Position numbers and translations under genes: made by a program. Positions 24,488 through 32,268 of a stretch of 64,000 nt of DNA are shown piece after piece (position 1 is the first letter of the stretch; each line of letters starts with the position of its first letter). Under the pieces are notes generated by a model. That model saw only the letters and a program-made list of their open reading frames with translations, was not told the DNA's origin and did not search any database. The DNA is from Pseudomonas sivasensis (GTDB taxonomy: Bacteria; Pseudomonadota; Gammaproteobacteria; Pseudomonadales; Pseudomonadaceae): NCBI RefSeq assembly GCF_013778505.1, contig NZ_JAAOWU010000011.1, positions 124,001 through 188,000 of the forward strand, read 5' to 3'.

Positions 24488-25135
24488 ATGAACTACCTGC
24501 CCTTGCTACTCCTGTTATCCCTACCCCTGGTCCACGCCGACGATGGCGACGACGCCCCGTTGATCGTCAACGGCTGCACCATCGCCGAACACAGCCAATG
24601 CCCCGGCGCCAACCTCAAGGGCGCCAACCTTCGAAATCAGAACCTGAGCAAAATGAACCTGGCAGGCGCTGACCTGCGCGATGCAGATCTGCGCCATGCC
24701 AACCTCGACCTGGCCAACCTGGAAAAGGCCCAGCTGCAAGGCGCCAACCTGACCCGCGCCAGCCTGCAACAAAGCAACCTGCGCCTGGCGGACTTTAGCG
24801 GCGCCACGCTGATGGCGATCCAGGGTTGGGGCCTGTTCGCCCAAGGCGCCCGGTTCGAAAACGCCAACCTCAGTGCGGCCTACCTGCAATTTGCGCGGCT
24901 GTCAGGGGCCAAAATGCACAAGGCCAACCTGCGTGCGGCCGACCTGGAGATGACCTGGCTGAGCAAGGCCGACTTGCAAGGTGCTGACCTCAGCGACGCC
25001 AATCTGCAGGAAGCGAAGTTCGGCGAGAGCAACCTTGAAAACGCCACGCTGACCGGTGCGCGGCAACATTATGGGAATTTTCAGGATGCCAATATGGAGG
25101 GCTGCCAGGATTGCCCAACGACCTGGGACCGCTGA
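24488..25135 (+). CDS. Exported pentapeptide-repeat protein
   Basis: A 215-residue protein with a short signal peptide (MNYLPLLLLLSLPLVHA) and about 25 pentapeptide repeats of the A(D/N)LXX type (GANLKGANLRNQNLSKMNLAGADLRDADLR and so on, residues about 38-200), expected to form a right-handed quadrilateral beta-helix. Cys residues lie before (GCTIAEHSQC) and after (GCQDC) the repeats and could form disulfides in the periplasm. Function is unknown; an orthologue occupies the same place beside pedE in P. putida as I recall. It is the intact third copy behind the tandem unit. Confidence 0.85.
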   Translation: MNYLPLLLLLSLPLVHADDGDDAPLIVNGCTIAEHSQCPGANLKGANLRNQNLSKMNLAGADLRDADLRHANLDLANLEKAQLQGANLTRASLQQSNLRLADFSGATLMAIQGWGLFAQGARFENANLSAAYLQFARLSGAKMHKANLRAADLEMTWLSKADLQGADLSDANLQEAKFGESNLENATLTGARQHYGNFQDANMEGCQDCPTTWDR

Positions 25136-25172
25136 AACGACGCCCTTAAAATGTGGGTTTGTGCACACCCAA

Positions 25173-25799
25173 TTATCCAACCACCCGCACCACCCCCATG
25201 TCGATTCCCAGGTGCACCAGCTCGGCATGGGAGCTCACCTGCAGTTTGCTCTTGAGCAAGGTCAGGTGATTGGACACGGTCTTGCTGCTGATATTCAGTT
25301 GGTCGGCAATCGCTCGGGTGGGCGTGCCCTTGGCCAGCATCAGGAAGATTTCCAGTTCGCGCGGGGTCATGCCCTGCAAGCGTTGATCACTGGGGGTGTA
25401 GGCCAGTTCGGTGGCCAGGGCCTGTTCGATATAGGCGTGGCCGTCGAGGATGCGCCGCACGGCTTCAATCAACACCTCGGGCGCCGAGCTTTTGGTCAGG
25501 TAACCGGAGGCTCCGGCGTCCAACGCCTGGCGCACCAGCGGCAGCTCGTCGTGCATGCTGAAAAACAGCACGCGCAACTGTGGCAAGCGCTGGCGCAGGC
25601 GGCGCGTGGTTTCCAGGCCGCTGATGCCTGGCAGGCCGAAGTCCATGATCACCAGATGCGGCACCGCCTCCTGCACCCGGCTCAGGGCCTCTTCGCCACT
25701 GGCCGCTTCGCGTACTTCGACCGCTGGCAGCAGCGCGCGCAGCAGGCTGGCATAGCCTTGGCGCACCACGGCGTGGTCATCCACCAACAGAATATTCAT
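25173..25799 (-). CDS. pedR2: LuxR-type response regulator of the alcohol island (PedR2-like)
   Basis: A 208-residue NarL/FixJ-type regulator: receiver with Asp7-Asp8 and phospho-acceptor Asp53 (LVIMDFGLPG), then a LuxR helix-turn-helix (MTPRELEIFLMLAKGTPTRAIADQLNISSKTVSNHL) near residues 145-185. The start ATG 25799 overlaps the kinase stop (ATGA). In P. putida the equivalent pair switches expression between the calcium and lanthanide dehydrogenases; that role is inferred here from gene order. EraR of P. aeruginosa is the corresponding activator of exaA. Confidence 0.87.
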   Translation of the reverse strand: MNILLVDDHAVVRQGYASLLRALLPAVEVREAASGEEALSRVQEAVPHLVIMDFGLPGISGLETTRRLRQRLPQLRVLFFSMHDELPLVRQALDAGASGYLTKSSAPEVLIEAVRRILDGHAYIEQALATELAYTPSDQRLQGMTPRELEIFLMLAKGTPTRAIADQLNISSKTVSNHLTLLKSKLQVSSHAELVHLGIDMGVVRVVG

Positions 25800-27058
25800 G
25801 AGGCCTCCAACGGCATGTTCAACGCCAGCGCCCAACCGCCGCCGGGGTGGCTGATGATCTTTAATTCGCCGCCCAGGCAGCGGGCGCGTTCGGCCATCGA
25901 ATACAGGCCCACGCCGGGCCGCTGGGGCGTGACTGCACCGCGACCGTTATCACGCACCCACAGGCGCAGACGTGAACCGCGGTGTTGCAGGCGCACGCGC
26001 ACCTGGCTGGCATCGGCATGCCGCAGGATGTTGGTCAGCGCTTCCTGGAGCAGGCGGTACAGGTGAGTTTTGTTGGCGCCGGACAACGCCGGCAGGTCGG
26101 CACTGACCTGCAATTGACAGGGAATCCCATGGCTCGCCTGCCACTGCGTTACCAGCATCGAGAACGCCTCGCCCATCGGCAAATGTTGCAACGCCACCGG
26201 GTAGAGGTCGTGGACCAGGGCGCGGAAACCTTGCTGCAAGTGCTCGCAATGATCTTCCAGCAGCCCCACCGTACGGGTCAGCACGTGCGGCTGATCGGCG
26301 ACCAGCCGCAACAGGCAGGCCTGGGCGCGAATGCCGGCCAGGTATTGGCCGAGGTCATCGTGCAGGGTCTGGGCCAGGTGGGTGCGTTCCTGCTCCTGCA
26401 CCGCCAGCAGGGTCTGGGTGAGCCGGGTGTTATCGGTGCGCGCCTGCTCCAGGGCGTCGGTCATGCGGTTGAAGTGCAGCGCCAGTTGCCGCGCTTCCGG
26501 CGCGCCTTCACCGCGCAGACGCACATTGAGCTGGCCGGCGCACACCTGTTGCAGGGCGCGCAGCAATTCATCGAGCACGCCCATGCCGCGCTGCACGGCC
26601 CAGCGAATAGTCAACAGACTCAGGGCCAACGCCAGGGCGCACAGGCCCAACAGTTGTTGCAGGGAATCCCAGACTTCGTCGATTTCATCCCGTGGATCGA
26701 CGGCGATGGACACGCGCCGACCGTCCGGCAAGTCCAGCACCTGGGCACTGCGTCGCGCCTCGACGAACAGCAGGCGCCCAAGCCAGGCGTCCAGCCCGTC
26801 CGAGGCCGGCGCTTGCGCGGTGTCGTCGCTCGCCAGCCAGTGCACGCGTACATGACGCAAACTCGCGGTGAGGTGGGGTTGCAGGCTGGCCGGGTCGCGC
26901 TCGGCGGTTTCGCTCAGGTAGTGCACCACCGCTTCGGCCGATTGCAACTCGCGCTCCACATCGGCCAGGGCCTGGTGCAGCAACAGCGCGGTGCAGGCGC
27001 AGGTCACCAGGGCGAAGAAGCCGCAGACCCATAGATTGATGCGCCACAACGCCGACAT
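25796..27058 (-). CDS. pedS2: Membrane sensor histidine kinase (PedS2-like)
   Basis: A 420-residue kinase of the HisKA_3 (NarX/DegS) type: membrane helix about residues 8-28, a periplasmic domain of about 105 residues, a second helix about 135-152, HAMP to about 205, the dimerisation box with His233 in AQTLHDDLGQYLAG, and an HATPase ending in GRGAVTPQRPGVGLYSMAERA. I use ATG 27058 (MSALWRINLW) with GGGAG upstream instead of 27091. The P. putida orthologue senses lanthanides through its periplasmic part. This periplasmic region contains several acidic clusters (for example DPRDEIDEVWD), which would suit metal binding. Confidence 0.85.
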   Translation of the reverse strand: MSALWRINLWVCGFFALVTCACTALLLHQALADVERELQSAEAVVHYLSETAERDPASLQPHLTASLRHVRVHWLASDDTAQAPASDGLDAWLGRLLFVEARRSAQVLDLPDGRRVSIAVDPRDEIDEVWDSLQQLLGLCALALALSLLTIRWAVQRGMGVLDELLRALQQVCAGQLNVRLRGEGAPEARQLALHFNRMTDALEQARTDNTRLTQTLLAVQEQERTHLAQTLHDDLGQYLAGIRAQACLLRLVADQPHVLTRTVGLLEDHCEHLQQGFRALVHDLYPVALQHLPMGEAFSMLVTQWQASHGIPCQLQVSADLPALSGANKTHLYRLLQEALTNILRHADASQVRVRLQHRGSRLRLWVRDNGRGAVTPQRPGVGLYSMAERARCLGGELKIISHPGGGWALALNMPLEAS

Positions 27059-27117
27059 AGCCAACTCCCGAACAACACACTGAAGCGTCATGCTAAGACC
27101 GCTTCACGCGCTGCGAG

Positions 27118-27133
27118 CTACTACCTTGGTACT
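27118..27133. promoter_or_regulatory. TAC-type dyad between pedS2 and the ABC binding-protein gene
   Basis: CTACTACCTTGGTACT. Inverted half-sites ACTACC and GGTACT surround TT. The same pattern recurs at 30919-30934 before the CxxxCW gene and at 36620-36635 before nosP. It lies in the divergent region between pedS2 (60 bases away) and the gene starting at 27211. It is a candidate site for a LuxR-type response regulator such as AgmR. Confidence 0.5.
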
Positions 27134-27210
27134 GCCCCAGCGCTACTTTCTGCATATTTGCAGCGACCTTAAGGCTTTCTATGCTGGCGCTTCCTGTCAT
27201 GGAGTGCCTT

Positions 27211-28392
27211 ATGCGCCAGCTCGCCCCTTACGCCGTGATCTATCTGCTGGCGATTGCTTGCGCAGCCGGGGTGGCCACCGCCAGCCAGGCCGCCGAGCCC
27301 TTGCAGGTGCAGATCGGCTACTTGGGTTATCGGCCCGATCCGGGCCCGCTGCTGTCGAATGTGATTCCCGAACCTGCCGACGCCGGGCAGCGCGGCGCCG
27401 AACTGGCGATCATCGACAGCAACAGCACCGGCGTCTTTCTCAACCAGCGCTACAGCCTGACGACCGCCACGGTTGATACGCCGGACGCCCTGCTCGCCGC
27501 CGCCCAAGCCCAGCATGCCCAGGGCCTGCGTTTGTTCGTGGTCAACGCCCCCGCCGCGAGCCTTCGCCAACTCAGCGCCGCGTTGCCTGACAGCCTGCTG
27601 TTCAATGCCGGCAGCCCGGATGACAGCCTGCGCAGCACCGACTGCCTGGGCAACGTGCTGCATACGCTGCCCAGCCGGGCGATGCTCGCCGATGCGCTGG
27701 CGCAGTTCCTGGTCGTCCGTAAATGGCAGAAAGCGTTGTTGATCGTCGGCCCCACCGAGGATGACCAAGCCTACGCCGCCGCCCTGCGCCGCGCCGCCAA
27801 ACGCTTCGGCGTGCGTCTGGTGGCGGAGAAAGCCTGGCGCTTCGATAACGACCAACGCCGCAGCGCCCAGGCGGATATGCCGCTGTTCACCCAAACCGCC
27901 GAATACGACGTGGTGCTGGTGGCCGACGAGCGCGGCGACTTCGGCGAGTACGTGCCCTACCAGACCTGGTACCCGCGCCCCGTCGCCGGCACCCAGGGCC
28001 TGACGCCCACCGGTTGGCACAAGACCGTCGAGACCTACGGCGCCGCTCAACTGCAGAAACGCTTCGAGGCCCTGGCCGGACGTTGGATGAACGATCGCGA
28101 CTTCGCCGCCTGGATGGCCGTGCGCAGCGTCGCCAGTGCAGTGAGCAAGTTGCGTCAGGTCGAGCCCATGGCGATCCGCGATCTGGAAATCAGCGAGCAA
28201 CTGCCCCTGGATGGCTTCAAGGGCCGCAAGCTCAGTTACCGCGCCTGGAACGGCCAATTGCGCCAACCGATTCCCATCGTGCAACCCCGCGCGTTGGTCA
28301 GCACATCGCCCCAGGAAGGCTTCCTGCACCCCACTAACGAAATGGACAGCCTGGGCTATGACAAACCCGAGGTGACCTGCCGCTTCCCTTGA
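27211..28392 (+). CDS. ABC substrate-binding-like protein of the PQQ alcohol system
   Basis: A 393-residue exported protein (signal peptide to about ASQAAEP) with a type I periplasmic-binding fold like branched-chain amino acid receptors; VQIGYLGYRPDPGP is the first strand. I chose ATG 27211 because GGAG lies six bases before it; ATG 27181 is also in frame. It corresponds to the TIGR03863 PQQ-associated binding proteins (from memory). It heads an operon with a beta-propeller protein, an ATPase and an ABC-2 type permease. A receptor-like protein with an export-type permease is an unusual combination. Confidence 0.82.
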   Translation: MRQLAPYAVIYLLAIACAAGVATASQAAEPLQVQIGYLGYRPDPGPLLSNVIPEPADAGQRGAELAIIDSNSTGVFLNQRYSLTTATVDTPDALLAAAQAQHAQGLRLFVVNAPAASLRQLSAALPDSLLFNAGSPDDSLRSTDCLGNVLHTLPSRAMLADALAQFLVVRKWQKALLIVGPTEDDQAYAAALRRAAKRFGVRLVAEKAWRFDNDQRRSAQADMPLFTQTAEYDVVLVADERGDFGEYVPYQTWYPRPVAGTQGLTPTGWHKTVETYGAAQLQKRFEALAGRWMNDRDFAAWMAVRSVASAVSKLRQVEPMAIRDLEISEQLPLDGFKGRKLSYRAWNGQLRQPIPIVQPRALVSTSPQEGFLHPTNEMDSLGYDKPEVTCRFP

Positions 28393-28422
28393 TCACCTAC
28401 CCACAATAATAAGGAATCCGCC

Positions 28423-29382
28423 ATGCGCCGCACCCTGCTCTCATGCGCCCTGCTGCTTGCCGCCGGGCACGCCGTGGCCAGTACCGCCTGGGTCTCCAAC
28501 GAGAAAGACAACAGCCTGAGCCTGATCGACATGCAGACCCTGCAAGTCACCGACACCCTCAAGGTCGGCCAGCGCCCGCGAGGCTTGCTGCTGTCCCATG
28601 ACAATAAGCTGCTGTACATCTGCGCCAGCGACTCGGACCGCGTGCAGGTGATGGACGTGGCCACGCGCAAGATCATCAAGGAACTGCCCTCCGGCAAAGA
28701 CCCCGAGCAGTTCGCCCTGCACCCCAATAACCGCTGGCTGTACGTGTCCAACGAAGACGATGCGCTGGTCACCGTGATCGACACCGAGACCTCCAAGGTG
28801 CTCGGCCAGATCAACGTCGGCGTCGAACCCGAAGGCATGGCCGTCAGCCCGGATGGCAAGTGGGCGGTGAACACCAGCGAAACCACCAACATGCTGCACT
28901 GGATCGACACCAGCACCCAGACCCTGGCCGACAGCACCCTGGTGGACCAGCGCCCGCGCTTCGTCGAGTTCAACCACGATGGCTCGCAGTTGTGGGCCTC
29001 GGCAGAAATCGGCGGCACCGTGACCATCCTCGACGTGGCCAGCCGCGCGATCCTCAAGACCCTGACCTTCAAGATCAAGGGCGTGCACCCGGACAAAGTC
29101 CAGCCGGTCGGCATCAAGCTCAGCGCCGACGGCAAATACGGTTTTGTCGCCCTCGGCCCGGCCAACCATGTGGCGGTGATTGATGCCAAGACCTTTGAGA
29201 TTCTCGACTACCTGTTGGTGGGCCGCCGCGTGTGGCAGATGGCATTTACCCCGGACGAGAAACAGTTGCTCGCCACCAACGGCGTGAGCGGTGATGTGTC
29301 GGTGATCGACGTGGACAGCCTCAAGGTGGTCAAGTCGGTGAAAGTCGGGCGTTACCCGTGGGGTGTGGTGGTGACGCCATGA
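28423..29382 (+). CDS. Exported YVTN-type beta-propeller protein of the PQQ/ABC cluster
   Basis: A 319-residue protein with a signal peptide (cleavage near VAS, residue 20) and seven or so 40-residue blades of the YVTN kind (ASTAWVSNEKDNSLSLIDMQT, KLLYICASDSDRVQVMDVAT, RWLYVSNEDDALVTVIDTET). Such proteins bind ligands or partner proteins. It matches the TIGR03866 PQQ-associated family in memory. It overlaps the ATPase gene by four bases (ATGA), showing tight coupling with the ABC transporter. Confidence 0.85.
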   Translation: MRRTLLSCALLLAAGHAVASTAWVSNEKDNSLSLIDMQTLQVTDTLKVGQRPRGLLLSHDNKLLYICASDSDRVQVMDVATRKIIKELPSGKDPEQFALHPNNRWLYVSNEDDALVTVIDTETSKVLGQINVGVEPEGMAVSPDGKWAVNTSETTNMLHWIDTSTQTLADSTLVDQRPRFVEFNHDGSQLWASAEIGGTVTILDVASRAILKTLTFKIKGVHPDKVQPVGIKLSADGKYGFVALGPANHVAVIDAKTFEILDYLLVGRRVWQMAFTPDEKQLLATNGVSGDVSVIDVDSLKVVKSVKVGRYPWGVVVTP

Positions 29383-30119
29383 ACGCCCTGGAGGTGCGCG
29401 ACGTGAGCTTCGCCTATGGCGCACGGCAGGCCTTGTGCGAGGTGAGTTTCAGCCTGGCGCCAGGGCGTTTTGCGGCATTGCTGGGGCCCAATGGCGCCGG
29501 CAAATCCACCTTGATCGCCCTGCTCACGCGGCTGTATGACCTGCAAAGCGGCGACATTCGCGTGGGCGGTCATTCCCTGCGCGATGCGCCGCGCGCCGCC
29601 CTTAAGCAATTGGGCGTGGTATTCCAACAAAGCACCCTGGACCTGGACTTGAGCGTTGAGCAGAACCTGCGCTACCACGCCGCGCTGCACGGTTTGTCGC
29701 GGCGCCAGACCGACACACGGGTCGAAGCCGAACTGACGCGTCAGGCCCTCACCGAGCGCCGCCGCGAAAAAGTCCGCGAACTCAACGGCGGGCACCGGCG
29801 CCGCGTAGAAATCGCCCGCGCCCTGCTGCACGAACCGCGCGTGCTGTTGCTCGACGAAGCCAGCGTCGGCCTCGACCCGGCCAGCCGCCTGGCGCTGAAC
29901 CAGCATGTGCGCAGCCTGTGCGCCGAGCACGGCATCAGCGTGCTGTGGACCACTCACTTGCTCGACGAAGTGCAGGCCAACGATGCACTGATGATTCTGC
30001 ACCAAGGCCGCCTGGTGGCCAGCGGGCAAGTTGATGAGTTGATCCAGCAACAAGGCGGCGACCTGGGCAGTGTGTTCGCCCGATTGACCCGCCCCACTGT
30101 GACGGGAGCCGCCGCATGA
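29379..30119 (+). CDS. pedB: ABC transporter ATPase of the PQQ alcohol system (PedB-like)
   Basis: A 246-residue ABC-2 type ATPase: Walker A GPNGAGKSTLI near residues 36-46, a signature region LNGGHRRRVEIARALL near 133-148 (GGHRR in place of the usual SGGQ), Walker B VLLLDEASVGLDP near 153-165, and switch His in TTHLLDE. The start at 29379 lies inside the end of the propeller gene. It couples to the permease at 30116 by another ATGA overlap. The gene letter is from memory of the ped nomenclature. Confidence 0.85.
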   Translation: MNALEVRDVSFAYGARQALCEVSFSLAPGRFAALLGPNGAGKSTLIALLTRLYDLQSGDIRVGGHSLRDAPRAALKQLGVVFQQSTLDLDLSVEQNLRYHAALHGLSRRQTDTRVEAELTRQALTERRREKVRELNGGHRRRVEIARALLHEPRVLLLDEASVGLDPASRLALNQHVRSLCAEHGISVLWTTHLLDEVQANDALMILHQGRLVASGQVDELIQQQGGDLGSVFARLTRPTVTGAAA

Positions 30120-30907
30120 ACGCTTACTGGCAATGCCTGCGCGGCATCGTGCTGCGTGAGTGGCTGCGTTTTGTGTTGCAGCGCACGCGCTTTCTCAGCG
30201 CCCTCGTGCGCCCGTTGCTGTGGCTGGTGGTGTTCGCCGCCGGGTTCCGTGCCGCGTTGGGCATCTCGGTGATCGAGCCCTACGACACCTACATCCCCTA
30301 CGAGGTCTACATCATTCCGGGACTGGCCTGCATGATCCTGCTGTTCAACGGCATGCAGGGCTCGTTGTCGATGGTCTACGACCGCGAGATGGGCAGCATG
30401 CGCGTGTTACTGACCAGCCCGTTGCCGCGCACGTTTTTGCTGTGCAGCAAACTGTTGGCCACGGCATTAATCTCGCTGTTGCAGGTATACGGATTCCTGG
30501 CGATTGCCTGGGTCTACGGCGTGCAACCGCCAGCCATGGGCCTGTTGACTGCCCTGCCGGCGTTGCTGCTGGTGGCGTTGATGCTCAGTGCATTGGGCCT
30601 TCTGCTGTCGAACGCGATTCGCCAATTGGAGAACTTTGCCGGGGTGATGAATTTCGTGATTTTCCCGCTGTTTTTCCTGTCGTCGGCGTTGTACCCGCTG
30701 TGGAAAATGCGCGACTCCAGCGAATGGCTGTACTGGCTGTGCGCGGTCAACCCGTTTACCCACGCCGTGGAACTGGTGCGCTTTGCCCTGTATGAACGCT
30801 TCGCCGGCCTGGCCCTGGCGGTGTGCCTGGGGTTGACCCTGTTGTTCACGCTGCTGGCGGTGCTGACCTTCAATCCCCAGCATGCCGCACTGCGCAAAAA
30901 AGGCTGA
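30116..30907 (+). CDS. pedC: ABC-2 type permease of the PQQ alcohol system (PedC-like)
   Basis: A 263-residue membrane protein with about six helices and the ABC-2 signature MQGSLSMVYDREMGSMRVLLTSPLPR near residues 78-103. ABC-2 permeases usually export. In this island it may move a metal-binding or toxic compound related to alcohol growth; the substrate is unknown. It overlaps the ATPase gene by four bases. It corresponds to the family named phenyl_ABC_PedC in TIGRFAMs as I recall. Confidence 0.85.
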   Translation: MNAYWQCLRGIVLREWLRFVLQRTRFLSALVRPLLWLVVFAAGFRAALGISVIEPYDTYIPYEVYIIPGLACMILLFNGMQGSLSMVYDREMGSMRVLLTSPLPRTFLLCSKLLATALISLLQVYGFLAIAWVYGVQPPAMGLLTALPALLLVALMLSALGLLLSNAIRQLENFAGVMNFVIFPLFFLSSALYPLWKMRDSSEWLYWLCAVNPFTHAVELVRFALYERFAGLALAVCLGLTLLFTLLAVLTFNPQHAALRKKG

Positions 30908-30918
30908 AGCCGATAAAA

Positions 30919-30934
30919 CTACTACTTTGGTACT
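30919..30934. promoter_or_regulatory. TAC-type dyad before the CxxxCW gene
   Basis: CTACTACTTTGGTACT, 81 bases before the start at 31015 and just after the permease stop. It differs from the 27118 site at one base. It probably marks a separate promoter for the CxxxCW protein and agmR. Confidence 0.5.
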
Positions 30935-31014
30935 GGTTTTCCTGTCTATCGTCGCATTCCCAAGGGCTCGGGACTCACGTGTAATGCGCGCATAACGATA
31001 AGGATTGCCCTGCC

Positions 31015-31563
31015 ATGCTGCACGCCCGACTGCCTCTGTTGGCACTGCTGTGCCTGTTCGTCGCCCACGTCCAGGCCGACACCCCACTGTTTTCCGCCGA
31101 CGGCTACCGCATCAGCCTGTACCGCAGCCCCACGCCCGACCACCTGCCTGGCGCCACGATTGTCGACACCGCGGCCCTGCAAACCCTGCTCGGCCAAAGC
31201 CCGGCGCCGGTGCTGATCGATGTGTACCGCCGCCAATGGCTGCAAGGCCGCTTCATCGAAGACCAGCCCCACGCCAACCTGCCCGGCAGCCACTGGCTGG
31301 CCAATACCGGCGACGGCGACCTCACGCCGGAGTGGCAAAGCTATTTCGTGCGCCACCTGTATGCCTACAGCGGCGGCGACCTCACGCGACCGTTGGTCTT
31401 CTATTGCCGCTCCGATTGCTGGCTGAGTTGGAACGCGGTAAAACGTGCCGCCAACCTCGGCTATACCTCTGTGTACTGGTATCGCGACGGTCTGGATGCC
31501 TGGGAGGCGGCGAAGCTGCCGGTGACGGTCGCCCAACCCGAGCCATTTCAAACATCACAATAA
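31015..31563 (+). CDS. PQQ-catabolism-associated CxxxCW-motif rhodanese-like protein
   Basis: A 182-residue exported protein (signal peptide to about HVQA, residue 22) with a rhodanese-like fold. Where a rhodanese has its active Cys loop it shows FYCRSDCWLSWN (residues about 129-140), a Cys-x3-Cys-Trp motif that fits the TIGR03865 family. AAGGA precedes the ATG. It lies 15 bases before agmR and shares its orientation. Possible roles are metal or haem handling or sulfur transfer in the periplasm. No reaction has been assigned, to my knowledge. Confidence 0.8.
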   Translation: MLHARLPLLALLCLFVAHVQADTPLFSADGYRISLYRSPTPDHLPGATIVDTAALQTLLGQSPAPVLIDVYRRQWLQGRFIEDQPHANLPGSHWLANTGDGDLTPEWQSYFVRHLYAYSGGDLTRPLVFYCRSDCWLSWNAVKRAANLGYTSVYWYRDGLDAWEAAKLPVTVAQPEPFQTSQ

Positions 31564-31578
31564 GAAAGGTGAACGGCC

Positions 31579-32244
31579 ATGTACAAAATCCTGATTGCCG
31601 ACGATCACCCACTGTTTCGCGAAGCGATCCATAACGTCATCAGCGACGGCTTTCCCGGCAGCGAAGTGATGGAAACCGCCGACCTGGACAGCGCCCTGGC
31701 GCTGACCCAGGAACACGACGACCTCGACCTGATCCTGCTGGACCTGAACATGCCCGGCATGCACGGCCTCAATGGCCTGATCAACCTGCGCAACGAGGCG
31801 CCGACCATTCCGGTGGTGATCGTCTCGGCCGAGCAGGACAAGCAGATCGTGCTGCAAGCCATCACCTATGGCGCCGTGGGTTTTATCACCAAGTCCTCGC
31901 CACGCCTGCAAATGACCGAGGCGATCCAGCAGATTCTCAACGGCAACGTGTACCTGCCGCCGGACATCATCCGCACCCAGAAGCCCGGCACCCACCGGCG
32001 CCTCAACGAAAACCCCGGCTTCGCCCCCGAACTGCTGCAAGCCCTGACACGCAAGCAATTGCTGGTGCTGGAGCGGATGACCAAGGGCGAGTCGAACAAG
32101 CAGATCGCCTACACCCTGGAGATTGCCGAGACCACCGTGAAGGCCCACGTGTCGGCGATCCTGCGCAAGTTGAACGTGCACAACCGGGTGCAGGCGATCC
32201 TCAGTGCCGGGGATATCGATTTCGGCTCGTACCTGCGCCGCTGA
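31579..32244 (+). CDS. agmR: LuxR-type response regulator AgmR/ErbR
   Basis: A 221-residue NarL-type regulator with receiver acids Asp8-Asp9, phospho-acceptor Asp55 (ILLDLNMPG) and a LuxR helix-turn-helix (LTRKQLLVLERMTKGESNKQIAYTLEIAETTVKAHV) near residues 155-190. AAAGG lies nine bases before ATG 31579. The P. aeruginosa orthologue (AgmR, ErbR) is the main activator of PQQ synthesis and ethanol oxidation genes. No kinase gene adjoins it directly; the convergent NahK-like kinase lies beyond the 1.3-kb repeat array. Confidence 0.88.
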   Translation: MYKILIADDHPLFREAIHNVISDGFPGSEVMETADLDSALALTQEHDDLDLILLDLNMPGMHGLNGLINLRNEAPTIPVVIVSAEQDKQIVLQAITYGAVGFITKSSPRLQMTEAIQQILNGNVYLPPDIIRTQKPGTHRRLNENPGFAPELLQALTRKQLLVLERMTKGESNKQIAYTLEIAETTVKAHVSAILRKLNVHNRVQAILSAGDIDFGSYLRR

Positions 32245-32268
32245 CCCGCCTGACACAACAGTGGTAAA

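Larger units (their letters stand above)
23745..24549. repeat. Three tandem copies of a 270-bp unit spanning a gene boundary
   Basis: The unit runs from GCCCAGAAGTAACCC at the end of pedE, through a large palindrome (GTGGTGAGCGGGCTTGCCCCGCGC and its inverse), to a Shine-Dalgarno-like leader and the first 55 or so bases of the pentapeptide gene. TAA triplets lie at 23753, 24024 and 24294, and ATGs at 23948, 24218 and 24488, giving periods of 271/270 and 270. Copies 1 and 2 have CCCTTACCCC where copy 3 has CCCTACCCC, so only copy 3 reads on into the full protein. Copies meet at a short GCCC identity shared by the pedE end and the GACGACGCCC of the gene start. Confidence 0.93.
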
